Assembly (NCBI GenBank): GCA_016840305.1
Contig: JAEOSP010000103.1
Span: forward strand, 1 to 18,863
DNA from: Candidatus Hodarchaeota archaeon
GTDB taxonomy: Archaea > Asgardarchaeota > Heimdallarchaeia > Hodarchaeales > Hodarchaeaceae
Direction: 5' to 3'
Length of the DNA: 18,863 nucleotides
Shown: positions 7,296 through 15,415 of the stretch, one piece after another
Numbering within the stretch: the stretch's first letter is position 1
Layout: every line of letters begins with the position of its first letter
Made by a program: the position numbers and the translations under genes
The notes under the pieces: generated by a model
What the model was told of the DNA's origin: nothing
Seen by the model: only the letters and a program-made list of their open reading frames with translations
Database searches by the model: none

Positions 7296-7303
7296 TTAAA
7301 TAT
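7296..7303 (+). promoter_or_regulatory. TATA-like box for the hotdog gene
   Basis: TTAAATAT centred near 7300 would place the transcription start around 7326, just before the ATG at 7334. If real, the TTG start at 7253 cannot be used from this promoter. Confidence 0.3.
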
Positions 7304-7333
7304 TTATTAGATTTGAATCAAAAGGATTTTTTC

Positions 7334-7795
7334 ATGGAAGACAGTTATCACTATCAAAAATTAGAGAATATGTATCATAATCATCCTTTAAACAAGTTTT
7401 ACAACGCGAAAATAAGTATATCAGAAAATAAATCCGAAATAATTCTCCCAATTCAGGATAAATTTCATCACGCTGCATCAGCAGTTCATGGATCAGTATA
7501 TTGGAAACTTCTTGATGATTCAGCATTTTTTTCAGTAAATTCAATTGTCAAGGATGTTTTTGTATTAACAGCTAGTTTTACAATTTATCTATTATCTCCT
7601 ATATCATCTGGCACTCTTATTGCTAAAGGTAAATTAGTCAGTTCAGCAAGAAGTCAGTTTATTGCAGAATCTGTGATAATGAATGACCTTGGGGAGCAAA
7701 TAGCTAGAGGAAGTGGAGTTTATATAAGAAGTAAGTTAAGACTTGAAGCAAAAATGGGATATAAGCTTGAAGATACCAATATAATTAAAAGATGA
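7334..7795 (+). CDS. PaaI-like hotdog-fold thioesterase
   Basis: 153 residues from the ATG at 7334, a normal length for the PaaI/YbgC-like hotdog class. The family signature is visible as a strand (KSEIILPIQDKFHHA) followed by 'AVHGSVYWKLLDDSAFFSVNSI', where H-G-S starts the long central helix and the D in LLDD takes the place of the catalytic acidic residue. Later strands 'VLTASFTIYLLSPISSGTLIAKGKLVSSARSQFIAESVIMND' complete the sheet. Such enzymes hydrolyse acyl-CoA thioesters; the acyl group cannot be predicted. The frame is open to a TTG at 7253, which would add 27 residues, but the internal ATG fits the family's usual start. It is divergent from the surface-protein gene and 85 bases ahead of the coiled-coil gene. 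An acyl-CoA dehydrogenase elsewhere in the window is not in its operon. Confidence 0.8.
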   Translation: MEDSYHYQKLENMYHNHPLNKFYNAKISISENKSEIILPIQDKFHHAASAVHGSVYWKLLDDSAFFSVNSIVKDVFVLTASFTIYLLSPISSGTLIAKGKLVSSARSQFIAESVIMNDLGEQIARGSGVYIRSKLRLEAKMGYKLEDTNIIKR

Positions 7796-7880
7796 AAACC
7801 ATAAGGAAAAGTCTATATTGTGAATAATGCTTATAGAAGATAATAACTCACTATCCCCTTAATTATGAAGTGAACGGAAA

Positions 7881-8816
7881 ATGTTCTGGAAGAAAAATAA
7901 AACCCAAGAAGATTACGAGAGACGCTTATCGGACATAGAGAAGCAGATAGAGAGTACAGCAAACCGTTTAAGTGATTTATCGCAAACTATTGAGGTTAAA
8001 ATGGTAGATACTCGATCACAGGTGAAAAAAGAAGTTATTAGTACGATCGATGAGCTGCGTGAATCTTTGGAAACACTATCGCTAGAATTGAATAATCAGA
8101 CACTTGATCTAAGTGCGAGGGTTGAAAAGATTGATACGAATTCAATGAACTGGTCATTTGCGATAAATGAACAAATAGAAGAATTCCGAACTAAGTATGT
8201 TGAAGTTCTTGAGAAGCTTAGACAAACAACGGCAATAGCTGTTGAGAAAGAAGAGATTATGACTCGTAAATACGAAGAACTGGTTGATCAGTTGAAATCT
8301 AAAGAAGAACTGACTATAGAAAAGGAAAAGCTATCTCAAGAAAGGATTAAAACTCTTCAAACTGAACAACAGAAGAAAATCCAAGAATTAGAAAAATTAC
8401 GTGAACAGCTTTCAGCGAAAGAGGAAGCTTTGAAGAAACGTAATCAGAAGATAGAAGAGCTATCCCGTCGAAAAGAAGAAGCTCACGATCTTGAAACTAA
8501 AGTGAAAAGACTAACTGAAGAGCTGGAAATGCAGAAATACGAATTAGATCGCGCAAAAACAAAGATTCAAACCATGTCAGATGATTCTCGCGAAACGCTA
8601 AGCAAAAATAAGATAATTAAAGCCTTCCTCTCGGAAACGGAATCAGGGCGTGTTCTCAAACATTTACTGTCTTTGGAGCAAGTTACAGTTGATGAACTCG
8701 CTGCGATGACGTCAATTGCTACCTTTACAGTTCAACAAATTATTCAACATTTGCGAGACACGGGGATAGTCACTTTTGATGAAGGATCGCGCCAGGTACA
8801 ACTTTCAGAAAAATAA
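7881..8816 (+). CDS. Long coiled-coil protein with C-terminal winged-helix domain
   Basis: 311 residues, not a family I recognise by name. The start (MFWKKNKTQEDYERRL) leads straight into heptad-rich helix rich in E, K, Q and L from about 8 to 235, with a break near 'TNSMNWSF' (about 87-92). Residues from about 244 form a small winged-helix domain: 'NKIIKAFLSETESGRVLKHLLSLEQ', 'TVDELAAMTSIATFTVQQIIQHLRDTGIV' and a short wing 'TFDEGSRQVQLS'. There is no membrane segment. The protein is probably an elongated dimer with DNA- or protein-binding heads. Its stop lies 12 bases before the macrodomain start, and a hairpin spans the junction, so the two are co-transcribed and probably translationally coupled. 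That suggests a role linked to ADP-ribose or ADP-ribosylation, which is an inference from context only. A TATA-like element around 7829-7836 could serve as its promoter. Confidence 0.82.
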   Translation: MFWKKNKTQEDYERRLSDIEKQIESTANRLSDLSQTIEVKMVDTRSQVKKEVISTIDELRESLETLSLELNNQTLDLSARVEKIDTNSMNWSFAINEQIEEFRTKYVEVLEKLRQTTAIAVEKEEIMTRKYEELVDQLKSKEELTIEKEKLSQERIKTLQTEQQKKIQELEKLREQLSAKEEALKKRNQKIEELSRRKEEAHDLETKVKRLTEELEMQKYELDRAKTKIQTMSDDSRETLSKNKIIKAFLSETESGRVLKHLLSLEQVTVDELAAMTSIATFTVQQIIQHLRDTGIVTFDEGSRQVQLSEK

Positions 8817-8829
8817 TGATGTTTTCTGA
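8805..8829 (+). promoter_or_regulatory. Intercistronic hairpin holding a stop codon in its loop and the next start at its foot
   Basis: TCAGAAAA (8805-8812) pairs perfectly with TTTTCTGA (8822-8829), 8 pairs. The 9-base loop contains the TAA stop of the coiled-coil gene (8814-8816), and the last base of the right arm is the A of the macrodomain ATG (8829-8831). No T tract follows, so a terminator is less likely than translational coupling: a ribosome reaching the stop would open the stem. Confidence 0.45.
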
Positions 8830-9377
8830 TGATAAATTTGGAAGTCCAGATTAAAAATACAAAGATTTGTCTTATTCAAGGAGATATTACTCTCGAAGAA
8901 ACTGATGCTATTGTAAATGCGGCTAATACATCATTAAGAGGTGGTGGTGGGGTTGATGGTGCAATACATAGAGTAGGGGGGCCTGAAATTTTAGAAGAAT
9001 GTATCCGCAAGTATCCACATGGTTGCGAGACGGGAGAAGCACGTGCTACTTCTGGTGGACTACTGAAAGCAAGATTTGTTATTCATACACCTGGTCCAAT
9101 CTGGCGAGGTGGAAATCAGAATGAATCAGATTTACTAGCAAAATCTTACAGAAATTCATTTCAAATGGCGGAATTGGTGGGAGCTACATCAATATCGTAT
9201 CCTTCAATATCAACAGGTATTTACGGATATCCAGTAAAGCTTGCATCGAAAATTGCTATTAACACCGTAATTGAATGTTTACCTAGTTATGCGATTAAAG
9301 AAGTACACTTTGTCCTTTTTACACAAAGTGATTATCTGGTTTACCAAGATCAATTATCAAAAATTACCACCGATTAA
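8829..9377 (+). CDS. Macrodomain ADP-ribose hydrolase (MacroD/YmdB type)
   Basis: 182 residues covering one complete macrodomain. Visible motifs: 'IQGDIT' (16-21; D19 contacts adenine), 'DAIVNAANTSLRGGGGVDGAIHRVGG' split over 26-51 with N30 and N33 and the Gly-rich loop followed by D43 as in MacroD/YmdB enzymes, 'FVIHTPGPIW' (83-92) and the phosphate-binding 'SISTGIYGYP' (126-135). This class hydrolyses O-acetyl-ADP-ribose and removes mono-ADP-ribose from acidic side chains in the cytosol. The key N and D/G-rich loop residues are kept, so it should be active. It is the second gene of an operon with the coiled-coil/wHTH protein. No ADP-ribosyltransferase is encoded within the window. Confidence 0.93.
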   Translation: MINLEVQIKNTKICLIQGDITLEETDAIVNAANTSLRGGGGVDGAIHRVGGPEILEECIRKYPHGCETGEARATSGGLLKARFVIHTPGPIWRGGNQNESDLLAKSYRNSFQMAELVGATSISYPSISTGIYGYPVKLASKIAINTVIECLPSYAIKEVHFVLFTQSDYLVYQDQLSKITTD

Positions 9378-9724
9378 TGATCCTAAAGTTATAGAAAGGT
9401 TAACTGTCCCAAAATAAAGGCTTAAAAATCAAAACTGATCAGAATTAAATACGGTTGGAAAAGCGATGACGAGTACTAAAAATCAATCTTGTACTAATTT
9501 TACAGCACTCGGTACTCCAGCTCCCGTGTACATCTGAAGAGTTTTGAAGATTTTTCAGAAATTCCGACCTAAACTGTTATTTTCTTGTCATTGTTCTGGT
9601 GGATCTTCAGTAATCCTTTAAGTTGTTTTAAAAGAGTTTTTTATAATTTTTTTTTACGAAATTAGAGTTTAAACTAGAAGTTGGTACTAATAATGAAGTT
9701 GACAAGTAAAATGAAGTGAATGAT
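9378..9724. other. Intergenic region, no gene found
   Basis: No supported coding or tRNA sequence. It contains several GTAC-centred repeats (for example AGTAC/GTACT arms around 9472-9495), a TTAAATAC element near 9445-9452, a strong T-rich terminator-like segment at 9617-9655, and TTTAAAC near 9668-9674 that could be the TATA element of the MFS gene. The 3' half is very AT-rich. Confidence 0.5.
9617..9655 (+). terminator. T-rich terminator-like segment
   Basis: CTTTAA/TTAAAAG arms (about 9617-9634) form a short bulged stem, followed by T6 (9637-9642) and T9 (9647-9655). Oligo-T on the coding strand is the archaeal termination signal. It would end the macrodomain transcript or a separate untranslated RNA from the intergenic region. 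Confidence 0.5.
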
Positions 9725-10963
9725 ATGACTGGTAATGATAACCGAAGTAACCAGAGTATCATGTTTACAGAAGAACAGATAAATCGTAATATTAAGATTT
9801 TCCAAATAACAGGAATAGATATTACGGTTTTACTTGTTCCTGTTCTTGTATTAATATGGATAAATGCAGAAATAAGCTTTGATGAAATAATCATGCTTCA
9901 GGGAATATTTATGTTTGCTATATTCCTGTTTGAGGTTCCTAGTGGTTCGTTAGCTGATTACTGGAGCCGTAAAGGAAGTACTGCGTTATTTCATTTAATA
10001 TTTGGAGCAGGTATATTCTTTTACGCAATTGGGAATAGCTTTGAGATGTTTGTTATAGCAGAATTCTTAGCTGGTGTTGGAATTACGTTTGAAACAGGAA
10101 GTGATAGTGCATTAGTTTATGACTCACTGCTTACAAGAAATAATAATCCTAATGGCCAATTTGGTAAAATAATGTCTAATCGAATGACTCTTATGTTTGT
10201 AGGTGCTTCTGTTGGAGCATTAGTAGGTGGCATTTTAGCTGAAAGTGGACTACTGCGGTTACCAATCTATATTACTTTCCTAGGTCAATTTGGACTTGCA
10301 TGCTTAACATATTTTGGATACAATGAACCACCAAGAATTCAAGCGAAATCTCCAAGAGTAGCAGTTAAAACCGCTGTAAATTCATTACTTCGTAAAAGGG
10401 AACTACAACTGATACTAGTAGTTTTCATCTCAGTTATGGTATTCGCTAATTTAGGGTTTTGGGCTTCACAACATTTACTTGTCACTACATTTAGTATTGA
10501 CCCATTAGGTATGGGAATGTTTATTTCACTTCTCAATATCGGTGCAGCAGTGAGCTCGATAGTTGTTAAATCTAAAATTACAAGTTTAGCTAACTTTCAG
10601 ACACTATTCGTTATCTTGATCATGGATGGACTTTATTTAATAGCTTTAATTCCTGCAATATCGGTATTAAGCATCGTGGTTGTTTCGATGATTGGCCAAA
10701 TTGCAAGAGGAATAAGAACTCCTATAACACAGTCAATAATGCAAAATAATTTATCTTCTGATGAACGAGCTACATTCAGCTCTTTGTTATCCTTGATTGG
10801 TTCGTTCATGTACTTCGTTTTAAGTGGATTTATCGATGTATATAATCTAACTCGTGAGCAATCGTTAGAACTTGGAACACTAGGAATTGCTTCACTGATA
10901 CTAGCATTCACCCTACTGATTGTTCCCCGATTTTCCACACGAATATCAGGAACCCCTAGTTAA
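9725..10963 (+). CDS. Major facilitator superfamily transporter
   Basis: 412 residues from the ATG at 9725, with hydrophobic segments along nearly the whole length, in the pattern of a 12-helix MFS permease. The cytosolic loop 2-3 motif A is recognisable as 'EVPSGSLADYWSRKGS' (about 70-85; usual form G-x-x-x-D-R-x-G-R-R). A glycine-rich helix 5 (GASVGALVGGILAESG) and a basic mid loop (KSPRVAVKTAVNSLLRKREL) separate the two halves. The sequence resembles drug/proton antiporter-like members with 'FEVPSGSLAD', but the substrate is unknown. The frame is open to a GTG at 9716; that GTGA instead fits as Shine-Dalgarno (9716-9719), 5 bases before ATG 9725. It ends in a strong intrinsic terminator and converges on the acyl-CoA dehydrogenase gene. 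Confidence 0.9.
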   Translation: MTGNDNRSNQSIMFTEEQINRNIKIFQITGIDITVLLVPVLVLIWINAEISFDEIIMLQGIFMFAIFLFEVPSGSLADYWSRKGSTALFHLIFGAGIFFYAIGNSFEMFVIAEFLAGVGITFETGSDSALVYDSLLTRNNNPNGQFGKIMSNRMTLMFVGASVGALVGGILAESGLLRLPIYITFLGQFGLACLTYFGYNEPPRIQAKSPRVAVKTAVNSLLRKRELQLILVVFISVMVFANLGFWASQHLLVTTFSIDPLGMGMFISLLNIGAAVSSIVVKSKITSLANFQTLFVILIMDGLYLIALIPAISVLSIVVVSMIGQIARGIRTPITQSIMQNNLSSDERATFSSLLSLIGSFMYFVLSGFIDVYNLTREQSLELGTLGIASLILAFTLLIVPRFSTRISGTPS

Positions 10964-10980
10964 AGGGGTTCCCTCTTTTT
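10949..10980 (+). terminator. Intrinsic terminator with the MFS stop codon in the loop
   Basis: GGAACCCC (10949-10956) pairs perfectly with GGGGTTCC (10965-10972). The 8-base loop TAGTTAAA carries the in-frame TAA stop (10961-10963), and T5 follows at 10976-10980. The GC-rich stem stands out in this AT-rich sequence. Confidence 0.8.
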
Positions 10981-11007
10981 CTATTTAGGTGAGAAGTTAG
11001 GAAAGGT

Positions 11008-11028
11008 CTCCGGAAATTTATTCTGGAG
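11008..11028 (-). terminator. Hairpin with the acyl-CoA dehydrogenase stop codon in the loop
   Basis: On the minus strand CTCCAGAA pairs with TTCCGGAG (7 of 8 pairs, one A-C mismatch) around the loop TAAAT, which contains the TAA stop (11020-11018). Only pyrimidine-rich sequence, not a clean T run, follows, so its action as a terminator is uncertain. Confidence 0.4.
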
Positions 11029-12250
11029 TGTAATTCTTAGCCATTTCAGCACGAGAGATAACTATGCGCTGAACCTCGTTTGTACCTTCATATATGGGTG
11101 TAATACGAGCATCACGATAATAACGTTCTACATCATATTCCTTAATATATCCATAACCACCATGCATCTGGATAGCCTCATAAGTAACCTCTTGCGAAAT
11201 TTCAGAGCCATAAAGTTTGGCAACACTGGCATATTCAGCAAAATCAAGGCCGTTATCTTTCATCCTAGCTGCGACGAGATAAGAAACTCGTGCTGTGTGG
11301 ATTTTCGTAAAAAGATCCGCCATCTTGAACTGAGTAACTTGAAAGCTCTCAATTGGACGACCAAACTGTTTACGGGATTTAACATAGTTCACTGCTTTCC
11401 GATATGCTGCATCAGCGATTCCAACCCCCTGTGCACCTATACCAATTCGAGCAGCTGATAATTCATATAAAACCACACTAAAACCGCGACCGAGCTTCCC
11501 AAGAACATTTTCTTTGGGAATAGCAACATCTTGGAATGTAATTTCACCAGTAGCATTTCCGTGTAATCCAAGTTTTTCTTCAATCCGTGAGACTTTAAAA
11601 CCAGGATTATTCTTGGTATCAAGAATAAAGGCAGTTAAACCTTTTGATTTCTGTTCTGGATCAGTAGATCCTAAAAACAGATATGTATCTGCAATACCTG
11701 AGTTGGAGATGAAGTTTTTTGACCCATTTACAAGATAATGATCTCCATTATCGACCACTTTTGTTTTTAAAGAACCCAGATCTGATCCTGAACCAGGTTC
11801 AGTAAAAAGAAGTCCCCCGAACTTTTCTCCGCGAGCCAGCTTGGGTAAATATTCTTGTTTTGCTTCCTCTGATCCAAAGTGTTCGATAACATCTGAAGAG
11901 GAGTTTTGAAGTCCAAATAATAATGAGGTACTTGCATCTGCACGAGAAAATCTTTCATAACATGCATTCACCAAGGCAAATGAAAGGCCTACCCCTTCAT
12001 ACTTTTCAGGAATCGCCAAACCCATTAAATCGCTTTCACCGAGTTTTTTCAAAATCTTATAAGTTTGTGGAGGGTAAGTAACTTTGCCTGTTTTTGGATC
12101 ATGACTGCAGCCAATTTCATCCATTTCTTGAGCATAAGGTTCAATTTCTTTTATTGCAATTTCATTTACTAGATCCAAAATCATCTCATTCTCCTCGGAT
12201 TCTTCTTTCGTGAATCCTAAGGTTGATAAGACTTGATATAAATCTTTCAT
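11018..12250 (-). CDS. Acyl-CoA dehydrogenase
   Basis: 410 residues, a full-length member of the FAD-dependent acyl-CoA dehydrogenase family (SCAD/MCAD/BCAD-like). It oxidises acyl-CoA to the 2-enoyl-CoA in the cytosol and normally passes electrons to ETF. Domains in order: N-terminal helices (1-130), the beta domain with the flavin-binding 'FGGLLFTEPGSGSDLGSLKT' region, and the C-terminal helical domain with 'SRKQFGRPIESFQ', 'QMHGGYGYIKEYDVERYYRDARI' and 'PIYEGTNEVQR', where the Glu of YEGT is in the catalytic-base position of short- and medium-chain enzymes. GTGA lies just upstream of the ATG. It is transcribed alone: there is no ETF, enoyl-CoA hydratase or thiolase in the window. The chain length of the substrate cannot be told. 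It is divergent from the P-type ATPase across a 330-base gap rich in inverted repeats. Confidence 0.95.
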   Translation of the reverse strand: MKDLYQVLSTLGFTKEESEENEMILDLVNEIAIKEIEPYAQEMDEIGCSHDPKTGKVTYPPQTYKILKKLGESDLMGLAIPEKYEGVGLSFALVNACYERFSRADASTSLLFGLQNSSSDVIEHFGSEEAKQEYLPKLARGEKFGGLLFTEPGSGSDLGSLKTKVVDNGDHYLVNGSKNFISNSGIADTYLFLGSTDPEQKSKGLTAFILDTKNNPGFKVSRIEEKLGLHGNATGEITFQDVAIPKENVLGKLGRGFSVVLYELSAARIGIGAQGVGIADAAYRKAVNYVKSRKQFGRPIESFQVTQFKMADLFTKIHTARVSYLVAARMKDNGLDFAEYASVAKLYGSEISQEVTYEAIQMHGGYGYIKEYDVERYYRDARITPIYEGTNEVQRIVISRAEMAKNYTPE

Positions 12251-12580
12251 TGTGTATTCACTTACTTTAATTATTTTAATCTGATAAAAATTAGTTCTCC
12301 TACTGGGAGGTAATAATTAGAATAACTTTCCCGTTAGGAAAGTATGATAAAACTCCTCTTAATGTTGATAAATATAATTTTGGTATTACAAAGTAACTAA
12401 TAATCCTCTCTTCTTTCGCTTATCGGTTTTGATGACTATTTTTCTCTTAAAGGGGAAAGCATTAATTCTAATTACCTTTTTTGACATAATTTTATGCAAG
12501 TGTGGACGAAAATCTCTTTCCCAGAAATCAACTATTAAAAGGATAAAAAAAATGAATTCCACCTAAGGAATGAAATTAGA
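12251..12580. other. Divergent intergenic region with candidate operators, no gene
   Basis: No supported coding sequence. It holds AT-rich promoter-like stretches for both flanking genes (for example TTAAAATAATTAAAG on the minus strand near 12265-12280 and ATAATTTTATG near 12487-12497 on plus). It also holds a perfect inverted repeat at 12325-12343, a smaller one CTCC-N5-GGAG at 12297-12309, and further copies of a CTTTCC half-site. Confidence 0.55.
12325..12343. repeat. Inverted repeat ACTTTCC-N5-GGAAAGT
   Basis: Perfect 7-base arms around CGTTA, 75-93 bases upstream of the acyl-CoA dehydrogenase start. The same half-site recurs at 12452-12459 (GGGGAAAG) and 12516-12522 (CTTTCCC). It is a plausible dimeric regulator site; no T tract follows, so it is not an obvious terminator. 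Confidence 0.45.
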
Positions 12581-15415
12581 ATGAGTCAATCTAATGCGCA
12601 CAAACCTCGCGTTCATACTCAAACCGTTGAAAATCTTAAAAGAGAATTCAACACTGATCTGAAGAGAGGTTTATCAAACGAAGAAGCCAAAAAACGCCTA
12701 GAAAAATATGGAATGAATGAGCTAATTTCAGCAGAAACGATTACTCCTCTGAAAATGTTCTTACTACAGTTTAAAGATTTTATTGTATTTTTATTGCTTG
12801 GAGCGGCTTTTGTTTCAATAATTTTTCAAGATTGGATTGAAGCTCTCATAATTATTGTAATTGTTATGTTGAATGCAATAATGGGTTTTGTTCAGGAGTA
12901 TAGAGCAGAATCAGCATTAGAGAAACTCAAAGAGCTCACAGGTGATGATACCTTAGTTATCAGAGATGGGGTTGAAACAAGAATTGACACACGGGATTTA
13001 GTGCCAGGAGACATTTTACTTATGTATGAAGGGGAAACTATTGCAGCAGATGCTCGAATTTTTGAAGCAAGTAGACTGAGAATAGAGGAAGGGTTACTTA
13101 CGGGAGAATCAGTTCCTGTTGATAAAATGCATGAACCATTGATGGATGAATATCTTCCTATTGCTGAGCGTAAGAATATTGTTTATATGGGAACTACTAC
13201 TGTAAAAGGTCGTGGAAAAGCCATCATCACTGGGACGGGAATGAATACTGAAATGGGAGAAATTGCTAAATCAACATCTGAAACAGTAGAACAAGATACA
13301 CCTCTACAAATACAACTTTCAAAGCTAGGGAAAATATTAGGAGGGTTAGTTATTATCGTTGTCTTTTTTGTATTGATAGCTCAGATTTTACAAGCTGAAG
13401 ATACTTTCCTACAAATGCTCGAAAATGCCTTATCCCGTCGGGATGAAGAGCTAATTCATATTGTTGAAGCTGCCCTTGCATTGGCAGTTTCTGCTGTACC
13501 AGAAGGATTAGCTGCTGCAATAACGCTAACTTTTGCGATTGGAGTTCAAAGAATGGTTAAGAAAAATGCCATAATCAGAAAGCTACCAGCAGTAGAAACA
13601 TTAGGATCTGTAGAGGTAATATGCACTGATAAAACTGGTACCTTAACCCAGAATAAGATGACAGTTCAAAAGTTATGGACTCCCGAATTAGGATATACTG
13701 ATGTAACTGGAACTGGCTACTTACCTAAAGGCAACTTCATTAGCACAAAGGATAACAAAAAAATTAATGTCAAAGATTACAAGGATGTATACCAATTACT
13801 TAAGGCTGCATCATTATGTAATACCGCAACAATCAACTATTCTTATGAAAAAAGCGAATGGACATGCGAAGGAGATCCAACAGAAGGAGCATTGATAGTT
13901 ACTGCAATGAAAGCCGCTCTTCATAATCGATGGGAAGAAGGATACGAACTCAAAAAGCAAGGAGAAATTTTCTTTGATTCAGATCGTAAGCGAATGTCAA
14001 TGGTTTTTAGTAGAAAAAGACCAAATATTGAGGAAACCTGGGCTTTTATGAAGGGAAGTCCAGGGATTGTCCTAAACCTATGTACACATGTGTTAATGGG
14101 TGAAAAAAGGATCCCTTTAACTGATGAAATTCGCAAACAAATTATCGATAATAATTCCCAACTGGCTAGTAAGGCCTTCAGGGTGCTAGGGATTGTACAG
14201 AAGGAACTTTCTAATAATCTGGTAGAATTTACAGAGGAGTCAGTGGAAAATGAGATGACTTTCATAGGCCTAATTGCAATGATTGATCCACCACGTCTTG
14301 AAGTCGAAGAAGCAATTCGAAAATGTAAAGATGCAGGCATTCGTATTATTATGATTACTGGAGATCAACAAGACACCGCATTAGCAATAGCTCAGGCGCT
14401 TGATCTGAAACCGTATGAAGATACAGTCTATCTTGCGCATACTTCATCAGAGTTAGAAGCAATGAATGATGAGGAATTCATTAAAGTATTAAAGGATCTG
14501 GATGTATGTGCAAGAGCCTCACCCAATATTAAGAAAAGAATAGTAGAAACATTGCAAGATGAATTTGGGCTTGTAGTAGCAATGACAGGAGATGGAGTAA
14601 ACGATGCTCCAGCCCTTAAAAAAGCAGATATTGGAATTGCAATGGGAATAACAGGTACCGATGTCGCTCGTGAAGCAAGTGATATGGTACTCATGGATGA
14701 TAATTTCGCTACCATTGTATCAGCAGTAGAAGAAGGCCGAAATATTTATGCGAATATGAAGAAATTTATTAGATATCTTCTCTCCTCAAATTTCGATGAA
14801 ATTCTAGTTGTTTTCACAGCTACTGTGATACTGGCACTTCCTTCCCCTTATCTTGTGCTGAGTATTTTATGGATTAATTTATTAACAGATGGTTTACCAG
14901 CGTTAGCTTTGTCAGTTGACCCTGGAGATCCCACCATAATGAAGAAAAAACCACGTGGAAAGCAGAGTAACATGTTGAATGAAATATTAGTCTTTTCACT
15001 CGTAGCAGGGATTATATCTTTCCTCGCGACTATGATTTTTTTTATGTCCTATGGTGGCGACTTTACTGGAGAAAATTTGAAAATTGCACGTACTCTTGCT
15101 TTAACAGTTTCTGTGATCTTTGAACTGTTTCAAGTATTCGTTTCTAAAGCAGATGATAAAAGTGTATGGGTATCTAATCCATTTAACAATCTTTACTTGG
15201 TTGGGGCAGTTGCTATGGCATTCATCCTTCACCTATTTATTGTATATGTTGAACCATTAGCAAATATCTTTGAATTAATTCCCATAACATTTGGTCAATG
15301 GGTACTGATTTTTGTGGTGGTTATAATAGGTATTATCATATTAGATGCTGTAAAGGTGCTGCAAGCGAAAATAATTAACCAATCGCACAATAGAAGTGTT
15401 TTTCGCTCTGAATGA
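12581..15415 (+). CDS. P-type Ca2+-transporting ATPase (type IIA, SERCA-like)
   Basis: 944 residues, complete. It pumps cations across the membrane using ATP. The order is normal: N-terminal cation-ATPase domain, M1-M2, actuator domain with T174-G-E-S, M3-M4 with 'AVSAVPEGL' (P307, E308), phosphorylation site D350-K-T-G-T-L-T, nucleotide-binding domain with 'KGSPG' (491-495), hinge 'TGDGVNDAP' (669-677), then M5-M10. Residues that bind Ca2+ in SERCA are kept at matching places: E308 in M4, N737 and E740 in M5 (SSNFDE), N766, T769 and D770 in M6 (NLLTD), and E848 in M8 (VIFELF). That points to a two-site Ca2+ pump and not a Na+/K+- or Mg2+-type one, though transport is not proven. The start ATG has AAGGA about 12 bases upstream. 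It stands alone on its strand between the divergent dehydrogenase and the histone gene. Confidence 0.95.
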   Translation: MSQSNAHKPRVHTQTVENLKREFNTDLKRGLSNEEAKKRLEKYGMNELISAETITPLKMFLLQFKDFIVFLLLGAAFVSIIFQDWIEALIIIVIVMLNAIMGFVQEYRAESALEKLKELTGDDTLVIRDGVETRIDTRDLVPGDILLMYEGETIAADARIFEASRLRIEEGLLTGESVPVDKMHEPLMDEYLPIAERKNIVYMGTTTVKGRGKAIITGTGMNTEMGEIAKSTSETVEQDTPLQIQLSKLGKILGGLVIIVVFFVLIAQILQAEDTFLQMLENALSRRDEELIHIVEAALALAVSAVPEGLAAAITLTFAIGVQRMVKKNAIIRKLPAVETLGSVEVICTDKTGTLTQNKMTVQKLWTPELGYTDVTGTGYLPKGNFISTKDNKKINVKDYKDVYQLLKAASLCNTATINYSYEKSEWTCEGDPTEGALIVTAMKAALHNRWEEGYELKKQGEIFFDSDRKRMSMVFSRKRPNIEETWAFMKGSPGIVLNLCTHVLMGEKRIPLTDEIRKQIIDNNSQLASKAFRVLGIVQKELSNNLVEFTEESVENEMTFIGLIAMIDPPRLEVEEAIRKCKDAGIRIIMITGDQQDTALAIAQALDLKPYEDTVYLAHTSSELEAMNDEEFIKVLKDLDVCARASPNIKKRIVETLQDEFGLVVAMTGDGVNDAPALKKADIGIAMGITGTDVAREASDMVLMDDNFATIVSAVEEGRNIYANMKKFIRYLLSSNFDEILVVFTATVILALPSPYLVLSILWINLLTDGLPALALSVDPGDPTIMKKKPRGKQSNMLNEILVFSLVAGIISFLATMIFFMSYGGDFTGENLKIARTLALTVSVIFELFQVFVSKADDKSVWVSNPFNNLYLVGAVAMAFILHLFIVYVEPLANIFELIPITFGQWVLIFVVVIIGIIILDAVKVLQAKIINQSHNRSVFRSE

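Noticed and set aside
7253..7333. TTG start of the hotdog thioesterase
   Set aside because: The added 27 residues do not match the family's usual start, and a TATA-like box lies inside them.
9463..9537. Box C/D small RNA (GCGATGA ... CTGA)
   Set aside because: The C box has a mismatch, the boxes are 75 bases apart, longer than usual, and no convincing D' and C' pair lies between them.
9463..9540. tRNA gene in the macrodomain-MFS gap
   Set aside because: No T-arm consensus (GTTCRA) and no acceptor stem could be found.
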